The notes: a model not told the origin generated them from the letters alone. Numbered from the stretch's first letter, positions 44,339 through 53,514 are shown. The stretch: DNA of 64,000 nucleotides from JAWVFM01 sp963739355 (GCA_963739355.1 CAVUAD010000007.1:682001-746000), one strand, 5' to 3'. Numbers and translations: made by a program.

Positions 44339-45214
44339 TCAAACGTACTCGCGTGCCGCGGACCCGGCCGACGCGCCGTACCCGCCGTCGAAGAGGAGGG
44401 CGTGGACGAGCAACGGCAGGAGCTGCCAGAGGCGCACGCGCTCTGCGTGGCCGTCGGCGAGCGGGAAGGCCTCGGCGTAGGCCGCGAGCATCCGCTCGGT
44501 CGGCACGCCGAACAGCCGCAGCATCGCGAGGTCGATCTCCCGGTGCCCGCCGTAGGCGGCCGGGTCGATCAGCCATCCGGTGCCCGCTGCGTCAGCCAGC
44601 ACGTTGCCGCCCCAGAGGTCGCCGTGAAGCCGCGCCGGCGGCTCGGGCGGGCCGCTCAGCTCGGCGAGCCGCTCGCAGACTCTGGCCACCGCCTGCGCGT
44701 CGCCGCGCTCGAGCGCTCCGGCGTCGGCCGCGCGGCGGGCGAGCGGCCGAAGCAGCAGCTCGCCGTAGACCTCCGCCCAGCTCGCCCGCGGGGCCAGCTC
44801 GACCTCCACCGAGCCGATCCGCAGCACGGCGTCCGGAGCGTCGGGTGGGAGCGCTCCGTGCGCGCCCGCTCCGGACCGGTGCAGCGCCGCCAGCTCGCGG
44901 CCGAGGACCTCCGCGCCGCCGGCGGAAAGGCTGCCGCGCTCGATCCAGTCCAGCGCCAGCCACGCCGGCCGCTCGCCGACCGCGACGACGGCCGGTACCC
45001 GGGCGCCGCCGGCGCGGAGCCACGCGAGCCCGGCTTCCTCCGCCGCGAAGTCCGCGGCGCCCGCATCCGTTCGTGACTTCACGAAGAGGCTCCGCCCGCC
45101 GGCGAGCTCGGCGCGCCAGCCCTCGTTGATGTCGCCGCCCGCCACCGGCAGCAGGGCCCGCACGTCCTCTCCGAGGCCCGCGGCGAGCGAGGCGCGGAGC
45201 GCCTGGTCGTTCAC
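44339..45214 (-). CDS. fructosamine kinase family protein
   Basis: 291 residues. Protein-kinase-like fold: VAGGDINEGWRAELAGGRSLFVKS (nucleotide loop and ATP-binding Lys), RLHGDLWGGNVLAD (catalytic loop) and LIDPAAYGGHREIDLAMLRLFG (metal-binding DP motif with YGGHREID). Fructosamine-3-kinases phosphorylate ketoamine adducts on proteins or amino acids, a deglycation step. GTG 45214 overlaps the phosphatase stop (GTGA), so kinase and phosphatase are co-translated; this pairing (fructosamine kinase with LMW phosphatase) is a known bacterial arrangement. Confidence 0.92.
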   Translation of the reverse strand: MNDQALRASLAAGLGEDVRALLPVAGGDINEGWRAELAGGRSLFVKSRTDAGAADFAAEEAGLAWLRAGGARVPAVVAVGERPAWLALDWIERGSLSAGGAEVLGRELAALHRSGAGAHGALPPDAPDAVLRIGSVEVELAPRASWAEVYGELLLRPLARRAADAGALERGDAQAVARVCERLAELSGPPEPPARLHGDLWGGNVLADAAGTGWLIDPAAYGGHREIDLAMLRLFGVPTERMLAAYAEAFPLADGHAERVRLWQLLPLLVHALLFDGGYGASAGSAAREYV

Positions 45215-45669
45215 GGCACTCGCGCCCGGATCTCCTCCAGGAGTGCGCGACAACCCTCGTCGACGACGTCGAGCACCCGGTCGAACCCGTCGGCTCCCCC
45301 GTAGTAGGGATCGGGAACGTCGCGCTCCGGGTCGTCGAGGAGCAGCGTCACCTTCGCCCGGCCCGCGTCGTTCGGCGCGAGGGCCAGGAGGTCGTCTCGG
45401 TTGGCGCGGTCCATCGCCACGAGAACGTCGCTCTCGTCGAAATCCCGGCTCGCGATCCGCCGGGCCATCCCCTCGAGCGTCATCCCGCGCCGGGCGGCAG
45501 CCTCCGCGGCGCGGGCATCCGGCGGCTCGCCGAGATGCCAGCTTCCCGTTCCGGCGCTGTCCACCTCGACCTCGCCCTCGAGGCCGGCTTCGGCGATCAG
45601 CCCGCGCATCGTTGCCTCCGCGGTGGGCGAGCGGCAGATGTTTCCGAGGCAGACGAAGAGAATTCGCAT
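45211..45669 (-). CDS. low-molecular-weight protein-tyrosine phosphatase
   Basis: 152 residues. Active-site P-loop C7-x5-R13-S14 (FVCLGNICRSP) at the N terminus and the general-acid Asp in DPYYGGADGFDRVLD. These enzymes dephosphorylate tyrosine residues; in pairs with fructosamine kinases they may act on phosphorylated sugar adducts. Start ATG 45669. Its -10 (TAGATA, 45675-45680) shares bases with the promoter of the divergent metallo-hydrolase. Confidence 0.93.
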   Translation of the reverse strand: MRILFVCLGNICRSPTAEATMRGLIAEAGLEGEVEVDSAGTGSWHLGEPPDARAAEAAARRGMTLEGMARRIASRDFDESDVLVAMDRANRDDLLALAPNDAGRAKVTLLLDDPERDVPDPYYGGADGFDRVLDVVDEGCRALLEEIRARVP

Positions 45670-45674
45670 CGGTT

Positions 45675-45684
45675 TATCTAGGAT
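45675..45684. promoter_or_regulatory. overlapping divergent -10 boxes (TATCTAGGAT)
   Basis: TAGGAT (45679-45684, plus) is 6 nt before ATG 45691; TAGATA (45675-45680, minus) is 5 nt before ATG 45669. The two boxes share a TA, so the promoters cannot both be open at the same time. Confidence 0.5.
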
Positions 45685-45690
45685 CGCAGC

Positions 45691-46362
45691 ATGAAGCAGC
45701 TCGCCGATTCGGTGTGGCACCTGGACACCGTCGCGATGCCCAACGCCGTCAACGCCTTTTTGATCGGAGACGTCTTGGTCGACGCCGGCGGCCGGCGATC
45801 CGGAAAGCGGATCCTGCGGCAGCTCCGGGGCCACGACGTGACCTCCCACGCCATCACCCACGCGCATCCAGACCACCAGGGGTCCAGCGACGAGATCTGC
45901 ACCAGGCTCCAGATTCCGTACATGGCGGGGGAGCTGGACGTGCCGGCCGCGGTGGACTCCAGCCTGATCCGCAAGCGCCAGCCCGACCATCCGGTGGCGA
46001 AGTTCTACGACTCGATCTTCACCGGCCCCGGGCGAACCGTCGACCGGGTGCTGAAGGAGGGAGACGACGTGGCCGGCTTCACGGTCATCGACGTACCCGG
46101 TCATTCCGCTGGGCATGTCGCGTTCTGGCGCGAGTCCGACGGTGTGCTGGTTGCCGGGGACGTCGTCAACAACATGAACATCTGGACCGGCATCCCCGGC
46201 CTGCACGAGCCGAAGCCGTATCTGACGCCCGATCCGGTGGAGAACCGGCGCTCGATCCGCAAGATCGCCGCGCTTCGGCCCAAGCTGACGCTCGTCGGGC
46301 ACGGGCCCCCGCTCAGGAGCCCCGAGCGCCTCGCGGCCTTCGCGGCGGCGCTCCCGGGCTAG
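45691..46362 (+). CDS. MBL-fold metallo-hydrolase
   Basis: 223 residues. The dinuclear metal site motif is THAHPDHQG (HxHxDH), followed by PGHSAGHVAFW (third His), GDVVNN and the last His in VGHGPPL. Family includes glyoxalase II and many hydrolases; the substrate is unknown. Leaderless-type start. The 3' end overlaps the convergent membrane protein gene by 4 nt. Confidence 0.9.
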   Translation: MKQLADSVWHLDTVAMPNAVNAFLIGDVLVDAGGRRSGKRILRQLRGHDVTSHAITHAHPDHQGSSDEICTRLQIPYMAGELDVPAAVDSSLIRKRQPDHPVAKFYDSIFTGPGRTVDRVLKEGDDVAGFTVIDVPGHSAGHVAFWRESDGVLVAGDVVNNMNIWTGIPGLHEPKPYLTPDPVENRRSIRKIAALRPKLTLVGHGPPLRSPERLAAFAAALPG

Positions 46363-47033
46363 CGGCGGCGCGCCAGCTGCCGCGCGGCGTCGAGGCCCTG
46401 GCGGGCTCCCGCGTCCAGGCGCGAGCGCACCCGCCAGGTCGCGCCCGAGAAGCTCAGGTTGGCGATCTTCGCAAAGCCAAGCTCGTCCTCCCGCAGCCCG
46501 AGCAGCAGGTGGGCGATGCGGTCGGCGCCCGGCAGCTCGGAGGCGTCGCCGACTCTCACGCACCAGCACTCGACGCGCCGTCCGCCCGGGCGAACCAGAA
46601 ACGCCCCACGCTCGCCGACGAGCCACGTGCCGAGCTCGCCCAGCTGGATCGCCAGCCCGGAGCGCAGCAGCAGGTCCCGCTCCGCGTGGTCCAGCAGGTC
46701 GCCCAGGAGCCCGATCGCGACCCGGTCGGCGCCCGAGGAGGGGGTCCCCAGGGGTGTCACCTGCTCGGCTCCGCGACGCGCCTGGATCCAGGGGATCAGC
46801 CAGGCGTGGGCGAAGCAGATCGCCGCAACCGGCAAGGTGAGGGGCTCGAGGTAGAGGAGCAGGGCGCCGGGAGCGACGAACACGGCGACGAGCCATGCGG
46901 TCCAGACGGTCCAGCGGCGGTCGTCGCGCCGCAGCGTGGCGGCCGTCACGTCCTCCCGCCACCAGAGGGCCGCCGCCTCGTCGAGCGTCGGCGGCGGGGC
47001 GGCGACCTCGGCGAGGATCTCCTCCTCGGCCAT
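46359..47033 (-). CDS. two-TM membrane protein of unknown function
   Basis: 224 residues. Two adjacent hydrophobic helices (WTVWTAWLVAVFVAPGALLL; LTLPVAAICFAHAWLIPWI) are followed by a soluble domain of about 140 residues with ERDLLLRSGLAIQLGELGTW and WLVGERGAFLVRPGGRRVECW. I do not recognise a family. The start codon lies 3 nt after the stop of the small upstream gene at 47037-47261, so they form an operon. Confidence 0.7.
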   Translation of the reverse strand: MAEEEILAEVAAPPPTLDEAAALWWREDVTAATLRRDDRRWTVWTAWLVAVFVAPGALLLYLEPLTLPVAAICFAHAWLIPWIQARRGAEQVTPLGTPSSGADRVAIGLLGDLLDHAERDLLLRSGLAIQLGELGTWLVGERGAFLVRPGGRRVECWCVRVGDASELPGADRIAHLLLGLREDELGFAKIANLSFSGATWRVRSRLDAGARQGLDAARQLARRR

Positions 47034-47036
47034 GGG

Positions 47037-47261
47037 TCAGCCGCCGGCGATCGGGCGCCGCATGATCACGAGATCCGCGTCCGGCGGAAGCTCGCGGACC
47101 ACCTCGGCCGTGCCGTCGGCCCGGCTCACGGACGCGATCATGCCCCGCTCGCGCTCTGACTCGAACGCGCGCATCGCCGAGTCGGCGGCCGCCCGGTCCT
47201 CGGCCTCCCACTCGGCCAGCGTGGTGTGACCGGTCCGATCCAGTCTGATCAAGCGTCCCAC
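47037..47261 (-). CDS. small acidic protein (74 aa), unknown function
   Basis: Starts GTG 47261 with a strong GAGGAGAG ribosome-binding site. Sequence: GRLIRLDRTGHTTLAEWEAED then RAAADSAMRAFESERERGMIASV, ending PPDADLVIMRRPIAGG. The C-terminal VVRELPPDADLVIMRRPIAGG and the His/Thr region suggest a compact alpha/beta fold seen in small actinobacterial proteins. A longer reading frame runs antisense through leuS and is rejected. It precedes the membrane protein gene with no spacer. Confidence 0.65.
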   Translation of the reverse strand: MGRLIRLDRTGHTTLAEWEAEDRAAADSAMRAFESERERGMIASVSRADGTAEVVRELPPDADLVIMRRPIAGG

Positions 47262-47333
47262 AGGCGTCTCTCCTCTCGCGCGCTCGGCTTCGCTCCGACT
47301 ATATCGCCGGGTCTGATCCCCCGGCCGGCCTCG

Positions 47334-47339
47334 TAAGAT
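47334..47339 (+). promoter_or_regulatory. -10 box (TAAGAT) of leuS, leaderless
   Basis: TAAGAT ends 6 nt before GTG 47346. The element GGGTCTGATCCCCC lies 11 nt upstream (47309-47322). No T-box leader is present. Confidence 0.6.
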
Positions 47340-47345
47340 CGCCAC

Positions 47346-49823
47346 GTGGACCGGTATGACCCGCAGGCGATCCAGCGCCGCTGGCAGGCGATCTGGGAGT
47401 CGGAAGGCACCTGGGAGGTGCCGAACCCCGGCGAGCCCGGATTCGACCCGGACAAGCCGAAGGCATACGTGCTGGAGATGCTTCCCTACCCCTCGGGGGA
47501 GCCCCACGTCGGGCACCTGAAGAACTACGCGATCGGCGACGCGATCGCGCACTTCCGGCGTCGCCACGGCTATCAGGTGATCCACCCGATGGGCTACGAC
47601 GCCTTCGGCCTGCCCGCGGAGAACGCCGCGATCCGCACGGGTGAGCACCCGCGGATCGCGACCGAGCGCTCGATCGCCGCGTTCGACGAGGAGTTCCGCT
47701 CGTGGGGGGTCTCGATCGACTGGAAGCGCGAGCTCGCCACCTGCGAGCCCACCTACTACCGCTGGACGCAGTGGATCTTCCTGAAGCTCTTCGAGCGGGG
47801 GCTGGCCTACCGCGCGGAGGCGCCCGTGCAGTGGTGCCCGGTGGACCAGACGGTGCTCGCCAACGAGCAGGTCATCGACGGTCACTGCGAGCGCTGCGGC
47901 AGTCTCGTGGAGCAGCGGAACCTGGAGCAGTGGTTCTTCAAGATCACCGACTACGCAGACCGCCTGTTGAGCGACTTCGACCTCCTGGAGTCGTGGCCCG
48001 AGAACGTGATCACGATGCAGCGCAACTGGATCGGGCGCTCCGAGGGCGCCCGCGTGGTGTTCCGCTGCGCGGAGCTGGGCCTCGACTTCCCGGTGTTCAC
48101 CACTCGCCCCGACACGCTGTTCGGCGCGACCTTCTTCGTCGTCGCCCCGGAGCATCCCGAGCTCGACCGCCTCGTCGCCGGGACTGAGAACGAGGACGAG
48201 GTCCGCGCCTACGTCGAGGAGTCCCAGCGCGAGACGGCTGCCGAGCGCGGCTCCGCCGAGCGCGAGAAGACCGGTGTCCAGCTCGGCCGCACGGTCACCA
48301 ACCCCGTGAACGGCGAGGAGATCCCGATGTTCGTCGCCGACTACGTGCTGATGGAGTACGGAACCGGCGCGATCATGGCCGTCCCCGGGCACGACGATCG
48401 CGACTATGCGTTTGCCCGTGCCTTCGGTCTGCCGATCAGGCGCGTCGTCGAGGGCACCGACCCCGAGGAGGTGCAGGACGACGAGGGGATGCCGTACGCC
48501 GGCGACGGCCCGATGGTCAACTCGGGGCGCTTCGACGGCAAGAACAACCGGGAGGCGTACGAGGAGATCGTCGACTGGCTGACCAGCGAGTCGCGCGCCG
48601 AGCGCACCGTCCACTACCGGCTACGCGACTGGCTGCTCTCGCGCCAGCGCTACTGGGGCTGCCCGATCCCGATCGTCTACTGCGAGCAGTGCGGGATGGT
48701 TCCCGTCCCGGAGGACCAGTTGCCGGTCGAGCTGCCCGACGTCGAGGACTACGCGCCGAAGGGCCAGAGCCCGCTTGCCGCCGCGACGGAGTGGGTCAAC
48801 ACGGAGTGCCCGGGGTGCGGTGGCCCGGCGCGGCGCGAGACCGACACGATGGACACCTTCGTGGACTCTAGCTGGTACTTCATCCGCTACCTCGACGCCC
48901 ACAACTCCGAGGCGGCGTGGGATCGGTCCGCGGCGGACTACTGGATGCCGGTCGACCAGTACATCGGCGGCGTCGAGCACGCGATCCTCCACCTCATGTA
49001 CGCGCGCTTCTTCACGAAGGCGCTCGCGGACATGGGCTATCTCGGCGTCCAGGAGCCGTTCGCCCGGCTCTTCACCCAGGGCATGATCACGAAGGACGGG
49101 GCGAAGATGTCCAAGTCGAAGGGCAACACCGTGAGCCCGCGCGACTACATGGACCGCTTCGGCGCCGACGCCGTGCGCGCCTACGTCTGCTTCGTCGGCC
49201 CGCCCGAGAAGGGGGGCGACTGGGTCGACCGGGGCGTGGACGGGCTGCACCGCTTCCTCTCCCGTCTCTGGCGGCTCGGCATGGAGGTGGCGGCCTCCGA
49301 GGACGTTGAGGCGGAGGGGCAGCCCGACGGCGACGCGCGCCGGCTCTACGAGAAGGCCCACTGGGCGATCGCCAAGGTCACCAACGACATCGAGGACGGC
49401 TTCCAGCTTCACACGGCGATCGCCGCCGTCATGGAGCTCGTCAACGACTCCTACCGGCTCAAGGACGGTCTGGCCGGCGACCCGGCGCTCCGCTTCGCCG
49501 CAACGACGGCGTCGTCGCTGATCTTCCCCTTCGCCCCCCACGTGGCGAGCGAGATCTACGAGGCACTCCAGAGCAGCCGGGTGTGGGAGGAGCCGTGGCC
49601 CGTCGCCGAGGAGGCCTACCTGCGTCACGAGACCTTCCAGCTCGTCATCCAGGTCAACGGCAAGAAGCGCGACCAGGTCGACGCACCGGAGGGGGCCGGA
49701 GAGGACGAGCTGCTCGATTTGGCCCGTGCGAGCGAGGCGGTGCGACGGCACCTGGACGGCGGCGAGGTGGTCAAGGAGATCGTCGTGCCCGGCAAGCTGG
49801 TCAACATCGTCGTTCGGCGTTAA
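47346..49823 (+). CDS. leuS: leucyl-tRNA synthetase
   Basis: 825 residues. Class I synthetase for tRNA-Leu. HIGH motif HVGH (54-57) in PYPSGEPHVGHLKNY; KMSKS (587-591) in AKMSKSKGNTV. Editing domain with TTRPDTLFGATFFVVAPEH and GTGAIMAVPGHDDRDYAFA. Zn-like CEQCG and CPGCGG are present. GTG 47346 fits the conserved MDRYDPQAIQRRWQ start. Followed after 35 bp by a cupin gene. Confidence 0.97.
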   Translation: MDRYDPQAIQRRWQAIWESEGTWEVPNPGEPGFDPDKPKAYVLEMLPYPSGEPHVGHLKNYAIGDAIAHFRRRHGYQVIHPMGYDAFGLPAENAAIRTGEHPRIATERSIAAFDEEFRSWGVSIDWKRELATCEPTYYRWTQWIFLKLFERGLAYRAEAPVQWCPVDQTVLANEQVIDGHCERCGSLVEQRNLEQWFFKITDYADRLLSDFDLLESWPENVITMQRNWIGRSEGARVVFRCAELGLDFPVFTTRPDTLFGATFFVVAPEHPELDRLVAGTENEDEVRAYVEESQRETAAERGSAEREKTGVQLGRTVTNPVNGEEIPMFVADYVLMEYGTGAIMAVPGHDDRDYAFARAFGLPIRRVVEGTDPEEVQDDEGMPYAGDGPMVNSGRFDGKNNREAYEEIVDWLTSESRAERTVHYRLRDWLLSRQRYWGCPIPIVYCEQCGMVPVPEDQLPVELPDVEDYAPKGQSPLAAATEWVNTECPGCGGPARRETDTMDTFVDSSWYFIRYLDAHNSEAAWDRSAADYWMPVDQYIGGVEHAILHLMYARFFTKALADMGYLGVQEPFARLFTQGMITKDGAKMSKSKGNTVSPRDYMDRFGADAVRAYVCFVGPPEKGGDWVDRGVDGLHRFLSRLWRLGMEVAASEDVEAEGQPDGDARRLYEKAHWAIAKVTNDIEDGFQLHTAIAAVMELVNDSYRLKDGLAGDPALRFAATTASSLIFPFAPHVASEIYEALQSSRVWEEPWPVAEEAYLRHETFQLVIQVNGKKRDQVDAPEGAGEDELLDLARASEAVRRHLDGGEVVKEIVVPGKLVNIVVRR

Positions 49824-49858
49824 CCACCGTCCCTGCCCCGTTTGCTACAAAGCCCCTC

Positions 49859-50266
49859 GTGCTCGTCAGGCGCCTCGCGGACGCGGCTGTAATCGAAGCT
49901 CAGGGCCTCGCCCCGCGGGTCCTGATGGACGCCGGTGAGCTCGGCTCGCGGAACCTCTCCGTCACCTGGCTCGAGGTTCCCCCCGGCGGGTCCGAGATGC
50001 TCCACTCCGACGAGGAGGCCGAGCAGGTTTACGTCGTCGTCGCCGGGGCGGGGACGATGTCTGCCACCGGCGACACCCAGAAACTCGCCGTCGGCGACCT
50101 CGTCCTGATCCCGCCGGCCAGCGAGCACTCGATCGCCAACGACGGCGCGGAGCGGCTGGCTCTCGTTGCCGTCCAGTCTCCCGGCGTCTCCGCCGATGAG
50201 CTCTACGGCCGCCGCCTCACGGCCCAGGCCGCCGCCGGCTACGACGAGTACGACGAAGACGAGTAA
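49859..50266 (+). CDS. cupin-domain protein
   Basis: 135 residues from GTG 49859, preceded by TACAAA 7 nt upstream. Cupin motif 1 is VPPGGSEMLHSDEEAEQVYVVVAG (metal-binding His and Glu), motif 2 GDLVLIPPASEHSIANDG (His). Beta-barrel fold used for metal-dependent binding or catalysis; substrate unknown. A Tyr/Asp/Glu-rich end (YDEYDEDE) follows. The reading frame upstream overlaps leuS and is not conserved. The acylphosphatase gene begins 16 nt after the stop. Confidence 0.85.
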   Translation: MLVRRLADAAVIEAQGLAPRVLMDAGELGSRNLSVTWLEVPPGGSEMLHSDEEAEQVYVVVAGAGTMSATGDTQKLAVGDLVLIPPASEHSIANDGAERLALVAVQSPGVSADELYGRRLTAQAAAGYDEYDEDE

Positions 50267-50281
50267 CCACTTCGGGAAGCC

Positions 50282-50548
50282 ATGATCCGGCGCCGGGTCA
50301 TCGTGAGAGGCCAGGTCCAGGGCGTCTTCTTCCGGCATACGACGCGCCGCGCGGCGCGCTCGAGGGGAGTCTCCGGGTGGGTGCGGAACAACCCGGACGG
50401 GACCGTCGAGGCGGTGTTCGAGGGCGATCCTGACGCGGTCGAGGCCCTCGTCGCCCAGACTCGCAGGGGGCCGTCACGCGCCGAGGTCGCGTCGATGGAC
50501 GTTCGCGAGGAGGAGCCGAAGGGCCTCGACGGGTTCGACGTGAGATAG
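50282..50548 (+). CDS. acyP: acylphosphatase
   Basis: 88 residues. Hydrolyses carboxyl-phosphate bonds such as acetyl phosphate or 1,3-bisphosphoglycerate. Catalytic Arg18 (GQVQGVFFRHTTRRAA) and Asn36 (GWVRNNPDGTVEAVFEG) are in place with the family's 18-residue spacing. The start ATG 50282 gives the canonical beta strand RRRVIVRGQVQGV. Likely co-transcribed with the cupin gene. Confidence 0.95.
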   Translation: MIRRRVIVRGQVQGVFFRHTTRRAARSRGVSGWVRNNPDGTVEAVFEGDPDAVEALVAQTRRGPSRAEVASMDVREEEPKGLDGFDVR

Positions 50549-50584
50549 CCCGGTTCTGCGCGCAACACGTGACCCGCAGGGCCC

Positions 50585-50590
50585 GATGAT
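50585..50590 (+). promoter_or_regulatory. -10-like box (GATGAT) of comEA
   Basis: GATGAT is 6 nt before GTG 50597. The same box and spacing occurs before murJ (55279-55284), so G may replace T at the first place. Confidence 0.4.
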
Positions 50591-50596
50591 CGTGCC

Positions 50597-51208
50597 GTGG
50601 ATCGGATCGGGCGCTCGCAGTTCGTCGTCTACGCGGCAGTCGGCATCGCGCTGCTCATCGTTGGATCGCGCTGGCTTGGCGGCGCGGGCGAGTCCTCCGC
50701 CGCGTCGCCGGGCGAGGTCCATAGCTCGCAGGGCACCGCGGGCGCGGGCGGCTTCAGCGCCGGGGTGCGTGGGGAGGACGTCGTCGTCGACGTCACCGGA
50801 GCCGTTGCGGACCCCGGCGTGTACCGGTTGCCGAGCGGCTCGCGGGTCGACGACGCAGTGAAGCGGGCCGGCGGGGCCACGGCGCGGGCGGGCCTCGACT
50901 CGATCAACCTCGCGGCGAGGCTCACGGACGGCCAGCAGGTCGCCGTTCCGACGTCGGTTCCCACGGGGCCGGGAGTTGTCGCGGCGGCCGGGGGATCGGA
51001 TCCGGCGGCCTCCGACGCCCCGATCAGCCTGAGCACGGCCACCGTCGAGCAGCTCGACACGATCGAGGGGATCGGGCCGGTCACCGCGCAGGACATCGTC
51101 GACTTCCGCGATCAGCACGGCGGGATCTCCTCGATCGACCAGCTCAATCAGATCTCCGGCATCGGCCCCGCGACGATGGAGGCGCTCCGCGGCCGGCTCC
51201 AGCCGTGA
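50597..51208 (+). CDS. comEA: ComEA-like DNA-binding competence protein
   Basis: 203 residues. An N-terminal membrane anchor (FVVYAAVGIALLIVGSRWL), a Gly/Ala/Ser linker, an SLBB-like domain (VVDVTGAVADPGVYRLPSGS then RVDDAVKRAGG) and a C-terminal helix-hairpin-helix pair (ISLSTATVEQLDTIEGIGPV; IDQLNQISGIGPATMEALRG). ComEA binds double-stranded DNA at the cell surface and passes it to ComEC, encoded next with a GTGA overlap. GTG 50597 is the only start that keeps the anchor. Confidence 0.93.
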   Translation: MDRIGRSQFVVYAAVGIALLIVGSRWLGGAGESSAASPGEVHSSQGTAGAGGFSAGVRGEDVVVDVTGAVADPGVYRLPSGSRVDDAVKRAGGATARAGLDSINLAARLTDGQQVAVPTSVPTGPGVVAAAGGSDPAASDAPISLSTATVEQLDTIEGIGPVTAQDIVDFRDQHGGISSIDQLNQISGIGPATMEALRGRLQP

Positions 51209-53514
51209 GCACCGCCCACTGGCGGACGTTGGCCTTGGGCGGGCTGACGGCCGGCCTGGCCGTCTCGCCCGCGAGTCGCATCGTCGCCGCTCCGGCCGAG
51301 ACGTTCGTCGCCCTCGGGCTGCTGGGGACGGTGGCGCTCGTAGCCGCCGCCCCGCGAGGCCCGCGGCGGAGCCCGGCCTGGCTCGCGCTTGTGGCTCTCT
51401 GCGGGCTGCTCGCGGGAGTAGGCGCGGGGGTGCTTCGTGTGGCCGCGATCGACGCCGGGGCCTATCGCGGGCCCACCGGTACCTCCGCGTCCGTCCTCGG
51501 AACCGTCCTGGCGACTCCCCACCGCGCGAACGGGACGGTGAGCGTGCGGGTCGCCACCGCGGACGGACGGCTCCTCGTCGAGGCGGACGAGCCGCTGCCG
51601 GACCTGCCGATCGGCCGCGAGGTGAAGGCGAGCGGCGAGATTCGCCCGCCGCGGTCCTGGGAGCGCGGCTACCTGGCTCGCTTCGGCATCGCCCGCGTTC
51701 TGACGGCGACGTCGATCCGGCTCACCGGGCGCCGCCGTAGCGGCCTCCTGGGCGCCGTCGACTCAGTGAGGGATCGCTCCGCGGCGGCGCTGGGCGAGGG
51801 CACGACTCCGGCCGCCGCGGCGCTGCTGCGCGGGTTCGTGCTCGGCGAGGACGATCGCATCGACGACGCGACGGTTCAGGACTTCCGCCGCTCCGGGCTC
51901 GCTCACCTCCTCGCGGTCTCCGGCGAGAACGTCGCGCTTCTCGCGCTGCTCGCGGCACCGATCCTCGGATTCGCCGGCGTTCCGCACCGCCCACGCGTCT
52001 GGTGCCTGCTTGGGCTCGTGGGCCTCTACGTGCTCGTCACGGGCGCCGGCCCCTCGATCGAGCGCGCGGGCGCGATGGGCGCCGCCGGCCTCGTCGCGAC
52101 GCTCTCCGGCCGGCCGCGGTCGCGCTGGCACGTGATCCTGCTCGCGGCCGTCGCGACGCTCGCCGCGAACCCCCGGTCCACCGGCGATCCGGGCTGGCAG
52201 CTCAGCTTTGCGGCGGTGGTGGGGATCATGCTCGGCGCCGCGCCGATTCGCGACGCTCTGCTGCCGGCTCCGGGGCGCGCGGCCGGTGCGCCGCGGCGCC
52301 TGCTCGCCGAGGGCGCCGGGGTCACGATCGCGGCGACCCTTGCGACGGCGCCGCTGATCGCGGTTGCCTTCGGCAACTTCTCGATCACGTCGCTGCCCGC
52401 GAACCTTCTCGCCCTTCCGGCCGTCGCGCCGGTCATGTGGGTCGGGATGCTCGACGCGGCGCTCGGCCAGATCCCGCACTTCCCGGTCGGCGCGCTGAAC
52501 GCGCTCGCCGGGGCGCTCGCCGGCTACATCGCCCAGGTGGCGCACTGGCTCGGGGCGCCAGGTTGGGCCCAGCTGGACGTCGCCGCCCCGTCACTGGTCG
52601 CGATCGTGGGGATCTACGCCGGTCTGGCGGCGGCGGCCATCGCGGTAATCGGGGCTCGGCTGCGGCGCCGGGCACTGGTTCCCGGGCCGGGCGTCGTGAT
52701 CGCCGCGGTGACGCTCGCTGCCCTGCTCGTCGTCGCGACGGCGAGCGTGGGGCCGTCCGGGTCGTCGACCCGGGCGCCGGTGCCGGGGCTCCGCGCGATA
52801 GTGCTCGACGTGGGTCAGGGCGACGCGATCCTGCTCGACCCAAGACCGGGGGAGCCGATTCTCGTCGACGGCGGGCCGCCGGGCGACGAGCTGGCTTCGA
52901 AGCTCCGCGCAGTGGGCGTCTCCCGGCTCGCGGCCGCCGTCGTCACGCATGACCAGTCCGACCACGAGGGCGGGATCGAGGAGCTGCTCGGCGAGGTTCC
53001 GGTGCGGCGTCTCGCCTACGCGGTTCCGGCGCATCGCGTGCTCGGCGAGGCCGCCGCCGCCGGAGTGCGGACGCTCGAGGTCGCGCAGGGCTCCGAGCTC
53101 GACTCAGGCGCCCTGCGCCTCCAGGTCCTCTGGCCGGCCCGCGAGCTGGAGCGCGGTCCCTCGGCCCACGGCGCCGACCCGAACACCCTCGCGATCGTGG
53201 CCGTCGCGCGCTGGCATCGCTTCGCGATGCTGCTCACCGCCGATGCCGAGGCCAAGGTGGTGCCGGTGGACCCCGGCCCGGTCGACGTGCTCAAGGTCGC
53301 CCACCACGGCAGCGCCGATTCCGGCCTGGCCGCGCTCCTCGAACGGACCGGGCCGCGACTGGCCGTGATCTCGGTTGGCGCCGGCAACCCCTTCGGGCAT
53401 CCGACCGCCCAGACGCTCCAAACGCTTCGCGAGCACCACGTGCCGGTCATGCGCACCGACCTCGACGGCAACATCGAGATCGACGTGACGCGCGACGGCT
53501 GGAGCTCCCACTGA
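51205..53514 (+). CDS. comEC: ComEC/Rec2 DNA uptake channel
   Basis: 769 residues. Polytopic membrane protein importing single-stranded DNA. Competence core: GFVLGEDDRIDDATVQDFRRSGLAHLLAVSGENVALLALL, about ten helices, then a C-terminal beta-lactamase-like domain (LDVGQGDAILLDPRPGEPILVDGG; VVTHDQSDHEGG; KVAHHGSADSG). The central metal motif reads THDQSDH, with Gln where many have Asp or His. GTG 51205 overlaps comEA. It is followed by a 103-bp gap with a small hairpin. Confidence 0.94.
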   Translation: MSTAHWRTLALGGLTAGLAVSPASRIVAAPAETFVALGLLGTVALVAAAPRGPRRSPAWLALVALCGLLAGVGAGVLRVAAIDAGAYRGPTGTSASVLGTVLATPHRANGTVSVRVATADGRLLVEADEPLPDLPIGREVKASGEIRPPRSWERGYLARFGIARVLTATSIRLTGRRRSGLLGAVDSVRDRSAAALGEGTTPAAAALLRGFVLGEDDRIDDATVQDFRRSGLAHLLAVSGENVALLALLAAPILGFAGVPHRPRVWCLLGLVGLYVLVTGAGPSIERAGAMGAAGLVATLSGRPRSRWHVILLAAVATLAANPRSTGDPGWQLSFAAVVGIMLGAAPIRDALLPAPGRAAGAPRRLLAEGAGVTIAATLATAPLIAVAFGNFSITSLPANLLALPAVAPVMWVGMLDAALGQIPHFPVGALNALAGALAGYIAQVAHWLGAPGWAQLDVAAPSLVAIVGIYAGLAAAAIAVIGARLRRRALVPGPGVVIAAVTLAALLVVATASVGPSGSSTRAPVPGLRAIVLDVGQGDAILLDPRPGEPILVDGGPPGDELASKLRAVGVSRLAAAVVTHDQSDHEGGIEELLGEVPVRRLAYAVPAHRVLGEAAAAGVRTLEVAQGSELDSGALRLQVLWPARELERGPSAHGADPNTLAIVAVARWHRFAMLLTADAEAKVVPVDPGPVDVLKVAHHGSADSGLAALLERTGPRLAVISVGAGNPFGHPTAQTLQTLREHHVPVMRTDLDGNIEIDVTRDGWSSH

